Assembly: GCA_000349905.1 (NCBI GenBank)
Contig: KB722749.1
Location: 547,741 to 611,740, forward strand
Length of the DNA stretch: 64,000 bases
From: Volvariella volvacea V23
Lineage: Eukaryota > Basidiomycota > Agaricomycetes > Agaricales > Pluteaceae
Direction: 5' to 3'
The notes beneath the pieces were generated by a model that was not told the origin of the DNA, did no database searches, and saw only the letters and a list, made by a program, of their open reading frames with translations. Positions within the stretch are counted from its first letter, which is position 1. Every line of letters begins with the position of its first letter. The position numbers and the translations under genes are program-made. Positions 32,471 through 43,709 of this stretch are shown piece by piece.

Positions 32471-33168
32471 TCATGGACTTTGACCAGGAATAGGAGAGAT
32501 ATGGATACCCGCAGGTTTAATTTGTGTGGTTTGATTGACGAGGTTAACCCTGAGATTCTCTCCGCTCAGATGTTCACCTCCAGTGACTGAACCCGGCTCC
32601 CCGATAGATATAATCCTAAATGGAAAAATGAGTCTCATGATCACAAAAACGTTTGGCTAGTAGCTTACTGTGCATTCATTGAGCCGGTGATGTGAGATTG
32701 CATTGGTCCTACACGAATCCTAATCTTGCGGCTAACCGTGACGGTAAAGAATGCGCCTACGCTCCCCTGAATATTCGGCGTTCTCAGATAAATTTCCAAA
32801 CGCAGACGAAGAGCACTTACTTCAATAGCGCCTCCCTTTATCTTTTGCTCTTTCTTGGCTTTATCCACCCATTCCTTGTGCATTGCATCTCCAAACGGTG
32901 CTTCCACGATCTTCTCCCATCCCACCTCTGCACCGACCTTCCCACCAACAGCTAAGTCTGTGGCCAAGTGCTGCTTATACTCCTCCCTCGTCAAGTTCAC
33001 GCCATTGCAATTAATCCCAGTCATATATTCCTCTTGAGCGAAGAGTGAATCAAACGCTTCTGAAAAGGAGTCATGGTCTGGTGCTTGGACCAAGGCCGTA
33101 AAACGAGATTTGAACCAGCCAGTGAGGTCTGGGGTGATGAAGGAAGGAGTCTTTTGTGGTTGCGACAT
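32471..33168 (-). CDS. Small conserved-looking protein, possibly NTF2/SnoaL-like
   Basis: Three exons on the minus strand (33168-32821, 32766-32669, 32615-32471; introns 54 and 53 bp, GT-AG, in phase) give 196 residues. The N-terminal third (FITPDLTGWFKSRFTALVQA, then FSEAFDSLFAQEEYMTGINC, LTREEYKQHLATDL) alternates helices and strands, as in small NTF2-like or SnoaL-like domains. The later part has strand-rich segments (VGAFFTVTVSRKIRIRVGP) and ends with a polar tail. The fold assignment is a guess from pattern only. The frame is open 19 codons upstream of the chosen ATG with a hydrophobic stretch, so a membrane-anchored longer form starting near 33225 is conceivable. Intron 1 is 54 bp without a stop. 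Confidence 0.55.
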
Positions 33169-33338
33169 GAAGAGAGAGTAGAGAGTTATGAAAATCCAGA
33201 GTTTCAGGATGGTCGACCAGAACATGCAAAGTCCTATTTACCGAATTATCTACGTCATAATATGGGGTTGAGCTCGGTAAATTCCGGGCCGGTGGCACTC
33301 GATACCCCTCGCGAGTTTCGGGTTTCGCTCTGACAACG

Positions 33339-34988
33339 ATGCACTTAGCTCTCGACAGTTCTAGCTCTGGACCCATTCACAAACTCTATCCCGAGATTCT
33401 GAGCAATATTTTTCTTATCCTTGCCAATGGTGCTTGTTGGCGAGAATACAAACTGTACGTCCCACAAGTATCTCATGTCTGTCATGACTGGCGGTTGGTG
33501 GCACTCGACACTCCTAGATTATGGAACGTATTCGAAATTCGGAATCTTGATAACATTCCTTGGATTAAGGAGTGCCAAGAGCGAGCTAAAACTGTACCGT
33601 TGGATGTGCATCTACACCGTCGACTCCGATTATCCCGATGGTGTACGACTTACGCTTCTAGCGTTTCCAGACTTCTCCCGAATCCGGTGCTTGAAAGTAT
33701 GCAGAGGACCTGACTACATTAAAGGCATGTTTCCGTGCTACTCTAGGATTTCAAATAAGCAATTGGAGCGGCTGTCTATCGCATACCCTGACAACCTTGG
33801 ATTCAAGCAAGCACCGACTATTCCGAAGTTCCAATTACTCAACCACAACATGCCTCAGTTAAAGTCCTTACAGTTGCGTGGTTATGTGCCGCGCGATTGG
33901 AGCTCTATGTCGTCCCTTCAATCATTGACCACCCTCACTGTGACCATCGAACTCTGTGATGCTTTTTTAATGACCGCTCTTGCCCTGCTCCTCAGCCTCA
34001 ACAACCTAAATATAGCCGCTATGCAAAGTGCTGATGCGCGGCCCATTTCTCCCGGTGTAGCTGCACTTTCAGCATGTTTTAAATTACTTCGCCATCTTAT
34101 ATTCTTCGTTAGCTCGCCCGGAATCGCGTACTCCCTCCTGGAATCCACGAGCCTTCCATTGTGCATCTACGCTAGAATTTTCATCATTTGCTTGAGTGAT
34201 GTAAGACAGGACTACGTCAACATCGCCCAAGCTCTCAACCGAGTCCTGGGCACCACTCCCATTCTTGGTACTCCAATTCGCAGGCTGTACGTTTCGCCAA
34301 CGCATCTCACAACACTAACGCCCCACATTGAAAGTAGGCACTATTTTCCCCCAGTGGATTTGAGACTTCGAATAGCTCAGAAGAGTGCGAATTGGATTTA
34401 TGGTTATATGATGCTGGTCAGGATATGACACGAATCGAATTCTTGATCAACCAAATAGTCCCCCGTCCGATCCTTGACCGTTTCAACCTACACAACCTTC
34501 AAAATCTTGTTTGGATATATTACCACTCTTATCAACCTCAATCAGTGCTCGACTTGGATGAGGCATTATTTGCTTAGGCTGAGGGATTGAAAACCATTAA
34601 AGCCCTCGCGATGTTTGGAGAGGATTTTCACGGGCTTGCTCCATCTCAGGACTATATTTCAACCCCACCAAGAAGCGGAGACACTAATGGTTAATTATAT
34701 CAACAAATTGCCCTTGATAAGAAACTCACTGGCTTGTTAGATGTGTTCAAGAGCCAGTCAGTTGCATGCTCCAACCTCGAGACCTTGGAAATTGGCGTGC
34801 CCTTCCCGTATAACCATATGAACGCCCATCATCCTTACAAAGATGAAATGGATACTTTTGTCGACAAAGTGTCGGATGTTCTAATGTGAAGAAAAGCTGA
34901 GTTAGGGAAACCTCTTGAGATTCTTGTTCTTGGAGGGCATCCTAATGTGACCCAAAGAGACAGAGAGGCACTGAAAAGCTATGTATAG
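33339..34988 (+). pseudogene. F-box/LRR-like pseudogene
   Basis: The 5' part has a clear F-box: IHKLYPEILSNIFLILANG, then VPQVSHVCHDWRLVALDTPR and LWNVFEI. The frame shifts by one near 33620, after which LRR-like sequence continues in another frame to about 34428 (MPQLKSLQLRGYVPRDW, LQSLTTLTVTIEL). It then shifts again, meets a TAG at 34575-34577, continues as EGLKTIKALAMFGEDF, and further stops and shifts follow up to about 34988 (SNLETLEIGVPFPYNH, KPLEILVLGGHP). Together it spans the length of a normal F-box gene of this kind. It lies directly upstream of the CxLP-family array. Confidence 0.78.
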
Positions 34989-35340
34989 TCACTTAAGATT
35001 ACTGGGGAATTTATATCCCAAATAGGAGGGAGGGTTCCGAGTGCTGCCTGTCTTCTCCCCACGTAGTCATTGAAATAGTCAAGTGAATAAATCGTATTGT
35101 CTACGCAAAATTTTGCTGTGCTATATAGCTATCCAACTTGAATGCGGTACAATGCAATGTTAGCTAACTGTCATCTCAATTAATTTAACATTTATTATTG
35201 TGGGTGGGTGCACACGTGACCTGGAGGCTAGAACTCCTCACCCTGTCACAACGCGGCTTTGACACGATGTAACTGAGGGAATAACAGCTTTTCATTTGTC
35301 CTTTCACCATCATCCTCGTTCCGTTTCGTTAGAGGATATT
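34989..35340. other. Intergenic / promoter of CxLP copy 3
   Basis: AT-rich, without a gene. It contains CACGTGAC at 35213-35220 (RTCACRTG on the minus strand), about 120 bp upstream of the start of the intact CxLP gene. Confidence 0.35.
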
Positions 35341-37162
35341 ATGACTGAGATAAAGGTAAGCTTTTGAAGCGACGGTTCTAGTGCTAACATTGCCATGTCT
35401 TGTACGCACCATCCACCATTTCACATCTGATAGGCCCAACCTAGAGCATCTGCAGAAGCAAGCGCCCAAAGCCTGCAACGTGCCCTTTCAGGGCGGGCTC
35501 AAGGCGCAGTCCCTTTGACACGAAATTTACTTGACGATTTGACCTACGCTCAACAAGCTGAGGACGGCTGGGAAGATATTCCCGATCCAACGGAAACCGC
35601 CAGCGTCGCCAGTTCTGCCACTGGCCCGCGCAAACCGCTGAGGAACAGATTGACTTCTGGTCTCCATGGCAGCCAGTTACGCGCCAGGCGAAATGTTAGA
35701 TTAGGGAAAAGAATCGCATCAAGTTCTGCATCTTCATCTACTGCTGGGACTTCAAACTTTGTTCATGTCAATACCCCAATCAAAGTTGAAACGGACGAAG
35801 AGTCTGTGTTGGGTAGGGGCGAAGATCGGAAAGGAAGAATAATACGAGGAACCGTTAGCCTATTTTGGAGAGCGGTCGCATACTTCACAGAAATTATGGA
35901 TATGGCGTTTCGCCTACTCAAGAAACCGCTGGGATTGATATTATCCCTCTTCCTCCTTTCCCACCTCTTAATAAGGGTTTGGCGTCCGGTGACCATAGCC
36001 CTTAATCCCGTCTGCCGGCTTCCCTTCGTCTCTCGTCTCGAAATATGCTATTTTGTCACATCCCTCCACGCTGGCATCGGTTCACATGCAGGTCCTATAC
36101 CAACAGATGGAAAGCCCAAGCTCCTCAGAGCCGACTTCCCTGCTCTGACGGATGTACAAACAAAATCTCTTGATCAGTTATTAGAAGACTCCGCGGAAAG
36201 TACGGGGTTGAGTCTCGAGATCAAGAAAGCCGAGGTAGCAACTACAGACTTGATCGTTGTAGTCGAGCACAGTAAATTGAGATCGAAGGACAAGCTGGCG
36301 GAGATGCTGAAAGATTTTGTGAAGGATGCTAAAAAGACAGGACAAGGGCTTCAAAGGTTTAACGCGAAAGTTGGAGGTGCTGTTGATCAGTGAGTATTCC
36401 TACGTGACAATTGGCGCTTTGCGTTTCGCAATGGGTGTGATCCTGACATGATGTCCTTTCCCCCCCTCCCTTCCTATCAGGATTCTGGTAATCAATGACC
36501 ACGCGCTTCGTACGATCGAAGCCGCACAGGCCACCTTACCCAAGCCGGGATCTGTCGCCGCTCTGATGCCATGGTCACCCAAACCCTCTGATATCGATGC
36601 CCGGATTACGAACACCTTTGCAGATGCAATGAACATCGTATCCGGAGAACTGACCCGTCTCATCCTCGAAGCCCAAGTATCCCTCACGAACCTGAACTCT
36701 CTTGACGAATCCCTTAACGCATTACATACCCTCTTAAAGCAGGAAGGTGTAATTCAGACTGCGAGGAAGGACGATATCCTTGCGGACATCTGGACATTTT
36801 TTGGCGGTAATCGAGCACAACTAAGGGAGATTGATGTTAATCATGTTTTGTTAGGGGAAGTTGGGAGGTACAGGGATCAAGCCAAGGCCCACGTTGTTGG
36901 TGCCCTGCACACTTTGGGCGAAATGGCACAAGGAATCGAGGAGTTGAGGGCTCGTGTTGCTGCTCCTAGGCTTTTGGCCAATTTGAAGGCCTCTAGAGGT
37001 TTGCAATCGGATGTGACGGATATCCCGGTTCACTTGCACATCAAGAGTATTCAGATGGGGTTGGAGAGGTTGAAGGAGGGTAAGAATAGAGCGAAGATGT
37101 TACAGGAGGCCGTAGTCAGGAAGGTTTTGGAGGGGAAACTGAATGATTCTTTGCGAGGTTGA
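35341..37162 (+). CDS. Intact CxLP-family membrane/helical protein (copy 3)
   Basis: Three exons (35341-35355, only 15 nt; 35434-36389; 36481-37162) give 550 residues. Residues 1-150 are polar, Ser/Arg-rich and probably disordered. A membrane helix lies at about 170-190 (GLILSLFLLSHLLIRVW), followed by the family signature LNPVCRLPFVSRLEIC. The remaining 340 residues are almost wholly helical: FPALTDVQTKSLDQLLEDS, LSLEIKKAEVATTDLIVVVE, ILADIWTFFGGNRAQLREID, and a conserved end LHIKSIQMGLERLKEGKNRA, KMLQEAVVRKVLEG. No catalytic motif or known domain is seen. It looks like the uncharacterised single-pass proteins common in agaricomycetes; that is recollection, not a search. Inferred: a single-pass membrane protein with a helical-bundle domain. 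Confidence 0.72.
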
Positions 37163-37607
37163 TATCTTCATGGGGTGTACATACGGGGTAAGGAGACCCC
37201 TTTGTAGGACTTGCTCTTTGATCACCTTTTTGCTCCCTTAGGTATTAAGTATTCTGTATAGTAGCCTCTTGTTGCGATTTTTACTAGTGTATAGTATATA
37301 AAAATCGGACGCTCGAAGACGCGTTTAAATTTGGTGTGCAAACAACATTGTCAACACATTGCGCTCTCGTAATTTCCACGATGGCTGGCATGTGCAAATC
37401 CAATGGCATCCTTATCCTTTACTATTCGCCATCAGGCTGCCACCAACACTTTGACACTCGAGTGCAATACCGTGACTTACTTACCTGAAGATACCACTGC
37501 CAGTCCGCTCATAGTATGTTAAAGCACATTGTCAATACTGGAAAGATGCGATGAACTGCTAACTTAAATGCTATTTAGCTGAACAGGATTTAGAACGAGT
37601 CAATCCT
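37163..37607. other. Spacer between CxLP copies 3 and 4
   Basis: No gene is seen. It may include a lost first exon of copy 4. Confidence 0.35.
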
Positions 37608-39453
37608 GTGATGGAATCGTCGCCATCCACACCAACGTCTCCGGCGCCACCATCTCCCCAATCCTCCCTGCTTAACTCAGATGATAGCACGCCCTTCAGC
37701 ATACGTCAATCTGGCGGCAGTGGCACTCATTCATTTATGCCAGCGAGACCCATGAATTCGATGCTACACCGCAATTCCTTTGAGGGCGCTGGCGAAAATT
37801 CTGGCTTGCCAGCGAGCAGCGATACTTGCAGCGAAACCACTGCAAGGAATGAGGTTCATTGGTCAAGACCGCCCAGCCTTCCTCCTTCGTCCCGTCCCTC
37901 GTCTGTAATAGCCGATTTGGATAGCAACGATCCTACATTCGCAGATCTATCAAAGGTTTCAGAGCAGACTAGGAAACCAAACGTGTCCAGGTTTACGGCC
38001 TGCACCACCCGAGAATTCACTCATTCATGCTTTCAACCTTCATGAAGCTCCTAGGAGTGGTTTTCATTTTATTACACTCTCTCAACATGTTGCTTACACT
38101 CCAGAGATGGAGATATGTCACAGCAGCTCTCAAGCCTGCTTGTCGACTTCCCGTTATCTCAAATATGAACATATGTCAACTCATTACGACTGCCCCTTCC
38201 CCCTTCAACGATGTACCTGATCGCAAAGCCTATGACTCATCAGGTATGGATTATATCTCGCATGCGGATATCAGCCTCTGAAGTTCAAATACAACGCCAT
38301 ATCTGTTATGTATTAGTGAATTCTTTGATACGCGCTGCCAGCCAGTGTCAAACTAGTCAAGATGACTCCAACTGTCTACTACAAGATCCTGACACCCGGC
38401 TTGCATTGTCAAAAGAGTTCCTGGATTTGATGGAGATACAAACTAAGTATTTCGGTGAATTGTTGAACAAATTGGCCATAGGCAATGAACTTATCTCGGA
38501 GCTCAAGAAGGACGAGCTGGCGATTGCGGAATTAGTTTATACAATAGGGGAGATCGGAATGCCTCCGTTGAAGGTCGAGTGGTCGATGAAGGGTCAAATC
38601 CGGCAGATGGATTGGCCGGTGAACGTTAAGCTGGCAGTGTTCATTGAAGACATTCGCAAGATGGACGAGAAATTGCAGAGGTTCTACGACAAACTCAAAA
38701 TTGGTATTGATGAGTGAGTTTCTCTGTACTGAACGTCAGGTCCACATTTATGACCCATTTCTTCCCATTAGGGTTGTAATAGTAAATGCCCAGGCGCTTT
38801 CCAACTCCACTCCAGCGCACCACGTCGCGACAAATTGATCACCCATACATTCGACGCTGCAACTAGAGTTGCACACAATAGCCTCACGCAGCTATTCATC
38901 GACACCTATGATCTCCTAAACACTATAGAATCCCTTATACCTCCCCTTCAAAAACTTTACACCCCACTCTCAATTACTGAGAGGATGACCCATCTTTCAC
39001 CATATCAGGACGATGTCCTGGCCAAACTTTGGGCGCATTTCCGTGTCCAGGATCAGATTGGCAGTAGCCGTGACGGGCATGACGAATCCTTTCGACTGGA
39101 AGGTGTTGGAGGTTATCAGATCCCGAAAGGAGTTTTAGAGAACAGAGCTGGGGCTGTTTTTCACCTTGTTAGCACCTCATTGCATCTGATAGAATGGCTG
39201 GGAATGCTGAATCTCACTTCCGAGGCGGGGTTCAAATCTATCACAACCCAATCAGACTGTCGGGTACCAATCTAGTGATGCCTGGGGCCTCCCACTTTCT
39301 GTACATATTACGAGCATTCACGGGGAAGGAGAAATTTATACATGTAGAGGTACAGCGAGCATGTTACAAGAGATTATAATTAAGAATTTTTTTGAAAAGA
39401 GAAAGAAGGTTCTTGAAAGGAGGAGGATACCCGTCTGTGGGAAATGGTCGTGA
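37608..39453 (+). pseudogene. Decayed CxLP-family copy (copy 4)
   Basis: Pieces in several frames line up with copies 3 and 5. They are a Ser/Pro-rich N-terminus (37608-38040), a membrane helix and signature in another frame (LKPACRLPVISNMNIC, about 38126-38175), and the segment EIQTKYFGELLNKLAIGNEL in a third frame. A conserved intron at 38714-38771 (GIDE|VVIVNAQAL) follows, then a shift of one base near 38835, LITHTFDAATRVAHNSLTQL and DDVLAKLWAHFRVQD. A remnant of the C-terminal end, MLQEIIIKNFFEKRKKVL, sits in yet another frame (39361-39453). At least four frame changes separate the parts. Confidence 0.78.
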
Positions 39454-39671
39454 CTTGCGTGTGGTGATGTCGATGAGGGTGCAAGAGCCAAATTAACTCT
39501 ACAGTTGTGCCGAAGCTAAAGCTTTCGACCAACCCTGTGTGTAACCATTGTGGCACCTTGCTCCAATTTGAGTAGGTGAACAGATTTGTTATTTAGGGCG
39601 ATGCTAGATTTCTTCGTTTGCCAATTGTCCGAGCCTTGCACTGATAGCCGGTATAGCTACACTGGTTTTTG

Positions 39672-39771
39672 NNNNNNNNNNNNNNNNNNNNNNNNNNNNN
39701 NNNNNNNNNNNNNNNNNNNNNNNNNNNNNNNNNNNNNNNNNNNNNNNNNNNNNNNNNNNNNNNNNNNNNNN
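39672..39771. other. Assembly gap (100 N)
   Basis: A run of exactly 100 N, the usual placeholder for a gap of unknown length. It lies between CxLP copies 4 and 5 and may hide the promoter or first exon of copy 5, or further copies. Confidence 0.95.
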
Positions 39772-40049
39772 AGACCTAGCACGAGACCTTGCGTTATCTC
39801 CGAGCCCAATGACACGAGGCGAACACCTGCAAGAAAGCAGACACCACAGCACTCCTAAATCACTGCCACTCACTGCCACATATCTCAAACCGCAGCTTAG
39901 GCGACTGGCAGCATTTGCGCACGGCACGGTGATACAGGACCTAGGACACGATGGATCAGGCCGTCGAGTTATTTGTCGTGCGTTGCGCCTTATTCCTTGT
40001 ACTGCATCAATGATTGAAATGGCTACTTCACCACGTCGGATACTATTAG

Positions 40050-41886
40050 ATTGAAAGCAAGTCGGGCAGGAAGAACACCGGTGGTATCCCAGACACACCC
40101 AACGTCGATAGTGGATCAAGGAGCACCACCACTATCAGTGCACATCGATCGCGAGCTCTCCCCGAACCATCCTCGAGTAGACAAAGGACTACTTATCTTC
40201 CCAGCGCTTCGAGCGATGGTACCACGAGCGGTGCAGAAAGTGTTAACTCGCCAATGTCAATGATAGAAAGAAGCAATACCTATTCTACTAGCAGAGACAG
40301 AGGTCGCAATGCGGATCGCCTACTCCGGCATCGGCGATTTAGGTCGCCAAGTCTGCGGTCTGAAGAGACTGTGGCCTCTAGCACTGGTGACGAATCCTTG
40401 TTAGCCACCCCCGGTAGTGCCAGTGTTTCCGAGTTCGCTGAAGAAATTGCTACCACCCAAGAACTTGTGGCGTCTATCCTTTGGCTTTCCAAAAGACTAC
40501 TAGGGTCACTTCTGATCTTCTTCCTCGTCTCCAATCTGGTTATCAAGTTCTGGAGAATTGCACTGATGGTTTTGAGCCCGCTTTGTCAATTACCGGTCGT
40601 TTCCATCATGGATGCATGCCTTCTTGTGAATGCTCCGACTCCTACCGTCAGTGATACGACCATTCTAATCACCACCCTCTCTGATCCCGTTATAACCCCT
40701 GTCCTCACGGCCACTGCAACTATTACTATCACCACAACTATGGAAACTGCTCCATTCACTTCTTCTGCCTCTTCCATCTTTGCATCTGATACTAGTGACC
40801 CCAAAACCCCCGTTGGGCCACTTGAAGGAGACCCCCAGCCTGGAGAGAGCTACACTCTACATAGTAACGCCAACTTCCCTGATCTAATTACCATCCAAAC
40901 CAAATATGTAGGTAAATTCCTGAGGGGATTAGCCATAGGGCACGGATTAAGCTTGGAGTTGAAGAATGCTGAGTCCGCAATTATAGATCTGGTTAATAGG
41001 GTGAAGCGATATCCAGCGTCAGTATTTATAGGCACGGATAGGGAGGAGATATCCCAATCACTGCCATTGGTCTGGAAATTAATCTCATTCGCTAACGATA
41101 TGCGCGAGGTAGACAACGACTTACAGTCGCTTCATGATAAACTTGAGGCTGGTATCGACGAGTGGGTTTTTATTTCCTTCTTGGAGTTCCTAATTGATTT
41201 CTCTCTTGCTGCATAGGATTTCAATGATAAATGTATATGCGCTTTCCACACTCCAAGCCTACGCAACACCCGACGAAAAGCTAATAACACATGCATTCGA
41301 GAACATAATGAACGTCTCCTCGGCTCAACTCACACAACTTATGGCCGACGCCGACCACCTCGAGGGCACCACTGACTACCTTATACCTTCCTTAATAGAG
41401 TTGTATACATTGCTCAAAGAAGCCCCAACTACGGCGGCGACACTCCAACTTTCATCAAACCCGGAGAATGTCCTGGCTGACCTATGGATGCACTTTGATC
41501 TCCAGGCACAGTCTGATCACTGCAGACGTGACCACCCATCTGGAGAAAGTACCAATTATTGGATATTGAAAAGGGTTGGCGTACATAGACTCAGAGTCAT
41601 TGCTCACCTCGTTCATATCTTCATCGATCTCGAGGAATGGTTGGAAAAACTGGGAGCAATGGCTGTCGATAAAATAGCGTCAAAATACCCCGACGATTCG
41701 GAACTGCCGGCAGTGGGGGACCGATCTAAAGGCGTTCGACGCATCCCCGTTGATATGCATATTAAGAGTCTTCAGATGGGATTGGAGAGGCTAAAACAGG
41801 AAAAGAGTAGAGCGAGGGCGCTGCGAGAGACCGTAATTCGAAAGGTTCAGGAGGGAAAAGTTAATGAGCTCGAGTCAATGCGGTAA
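40050..41886 (+). CDS. CxLP-family membrane/helical protein (copy 5), 5' end not resolved
   Basis: Two exons are visible: about 40050-41161 and 41217-41886, with a 55-bp intron at the conserved position (GIDE|ISMINVYALSTL). The first begins after a TATTAG that fits an acceptor, as in copy 3, where a 15-nt first exon precedes. A polar Ser/Thr/Arg-rich N-terminus leads to a membrane helix (LLGSLLIFFLVSNLVIKFW) and the signature LSPLCQLPVVSIMDAC. Unlike copy 3, a Thr/Ser-rich insert of about 60 residues follows. Then come FPDLITIQTKYVGKFLRGLA, the helical C-terminal region (VLADLWMHFDLQ) and the conserved end MHIKSLQMGLERLKQEKSRA. The reading frame is intact as far as it can be followed. Confidence 0.68.
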
Positions 41887-41951
41887 CAAGAATTATACAT
41901 TTAGAGAGTATTGAAGTAAGAATCTAATACTAATTTTGAACGCCGAGTATA

Positions 41952-43709
41952 TCAGTCACGTAACACTTGCATCATGTACCGACCCCGCTCTAACTTGGCA
42001 AGATTGAGGATAACAAACCCGTCTACCAATCCACGTATATGCTCCTCAAGCACCCTCGTTTGTTCACCGACGTGTTCCAGCCCAATGGCAAGGCGTTCCA
42101 ACATTCGACAACCCACTCGACTCCTATTGCGCAAGACCGTGCATAACCTATCCATTATTTCCACCCCGCACTTATATTCGACCTTCAGACTCTTCAAATT
42201 CGGGAAAGAAACGCTCTCCATTGAGTCATCAATCGCGTCCAGCACTTGAAGAAGATCCACAAACGTTCCCGATCTCATAACTAAGATCCCATACAACTCC
42301 AGCTCTTCAACCGACCCTAGAATTGTAGAACACAAGCTCCATTCTTCCATTGTTAGGCGGTGGCCTACGGTGAACTTCTTGCAATGCGAAAGTGACAAAA
42401 TGTGGAGTACTGTGCACTTGGGAAACTCGAACTGTCCGTCTACGTTTCGTCTCGGTGTCCATTCCAGATGAATCTTGAGGCGACTTGTACTCGTAACCGT
42501 GCAGGGTATTTGGCTATCGTGTTCGGTCCTACCAGTTTTGTAGGCCCGGGGAGAGTCCCAAGAGTGAAAATCGGCGAAAAGGTACCGCGGATAAAAGCCA
42601 AATAACTTTGTCATAGTAAGAGAGTGAAGGAAGATCGTATCTCGACCCTCATATTCATGTTGGACCGCCTGCTTGCCCAGGTTGGTGAACCATGAGTGAA
42701 AAGAAGCCTGAAGATGGGGAGTGTCTTGGATATCATCTTCGCACATGATGGTCATCGTGACATTACGGTTCTCTAGCTGTTCCAGCGAGGTGGAGTTGAG
42801 GAATGAGATGACTTCATCCGATCTACCCATGATAGTGAGGTCCTTGAGATTCGAAAGCGCAACATTCGTGTCAAGTCGACCCAGGGGTTGATGGTTCGAG
42901 GTTGACGATTCACTGGGGGTCACGGGTTCATGTGAAGGAGCCCGCAGAGTCTTATAAAGTGATAACACCTCCAAGTTAGGCATGCACCGGAGTACAGTTA
43001 ATAATTGATGTAACATTGGCCTGTTCTTGGGAAAATATATGAAAAGCCTCTGGCAGGAGGGGATAGAGCAAAGAAGAGGCATATCCCATGAGAAGCCCAT
43101 ATCGCGAAGCGTGAGATCTATCAGATGCGGGAATACCCCATCGAATAGCGCATGATGTGAGTTTGGATTTATACCCGTGCTGGTGAGGTTACATCTGGTC
43201 AATGACGGTACTGGATTCCAGAGGACGGAGGGTGATGTATCACGGAGGAGTTTGACGTCAAGATTGAGATCCTTAATGCGGGAGTGCTGTGACCAGATGA
43301 GTTCTAGCATCTCATCGACAAGTTCTGCGGAGTATGCATCAGGTATGCACTCGAGATAGAGTGACAGTGGTGCGCTTCCGGAACGTTTGAGGAGCCTGGG
43401 AGTGAAATGGAGACAAGCACCCGTGATAATTGCCCATAGAGAAGAGGCTCCGAGGATGATGTCCCTCCAGCTGCGACAAACACTTGCCACCAGAAGATGA
43501 TAACCGTACAAGTCCTCGAATGAATTCCCGTTGCCAACTACTTTCCGAAATCGCAAAATCTGGCGTACAATGGCCAAGAAAAGCTCTGGCGGGAGACGAA
43601 GGATGGGTGATAATGGATCCGCAGGGCCACTAGTCGTGATCTTCACCTCGGACATAGAGCAGCTGATGGCCAGGGATTCATCCTCGCTTATGACATGACC
43701 AGTAGTCAT
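41952..43709 (-). CDS. F-box protein, single exon
   Basis: A 585-residue protein in one exon. The F-box is at about 35-90: PILRLPPELFLAIVRQILRF, an insert, then LLVASVCRSWRDIILGASSL and WAII. The C-terminal 450 residues are irregular leucine-rich, LRR-like (IKDLNLDVKLL, NLEVLSLYKTLR, NLKDLTIMGRSDEV, VEELELYGILV). Its stop lies only 65 bp from the stop of CxLP copy 5, so the two are tightly convergent. Family knowledge gives an SCF substrate receptor; the target is unknown. Confidence 0.8.
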   Translation of the reverse strand: MTTGHVISEDESLAISCSMSEVKITTSGPADPLSPILRLPPELFLAIVRQILRFRKVVGNGNSFEDLYGYHLLVASVCRSWRDIILGASSLWAIITGACLHFTPRLLKRSGSAPLSLYLECIPDAYSAELVDEMLELIWSQHSRIKDLNLDVKLLRDTSPSVLWNPVPSLTRCNLTSTGINPNSHHALFDGVFPHLIDLTLRDMGFSWDMPLLCSIPSCQRLFIYFPKNRPMLHQLLTVLRCMPNLEVLSLYKTLRAPSHEPVTPSESSTSNHQPLGRLDTNVALSNLKDLTIMGRSDEVISFLNSTSLEQLENRNVTMTIMCEDDIQDTPHLQASFHSWFTNLGKQAVQHEYEGRDTIFLHSLTMTKLFGFYPRYLFADFHSWDSPRAYKTGRTEHDSQIPCTVTSTSRLKIHLEWTPRRNVDGQFEFPKCTVLHILSLSHCKKFTVGHRLTMEEWSLCSTILGSVEELELYGILVMRSGTFVDLLQVLDAIDDSMESVSFPNLKSLKVEYKCGVEIMDRLCTVLRNRSRVGCRMLERLAIGLEHVGEQTRVLEEHIRGLVDGFVILNLAKLERGRYMMQVLRD

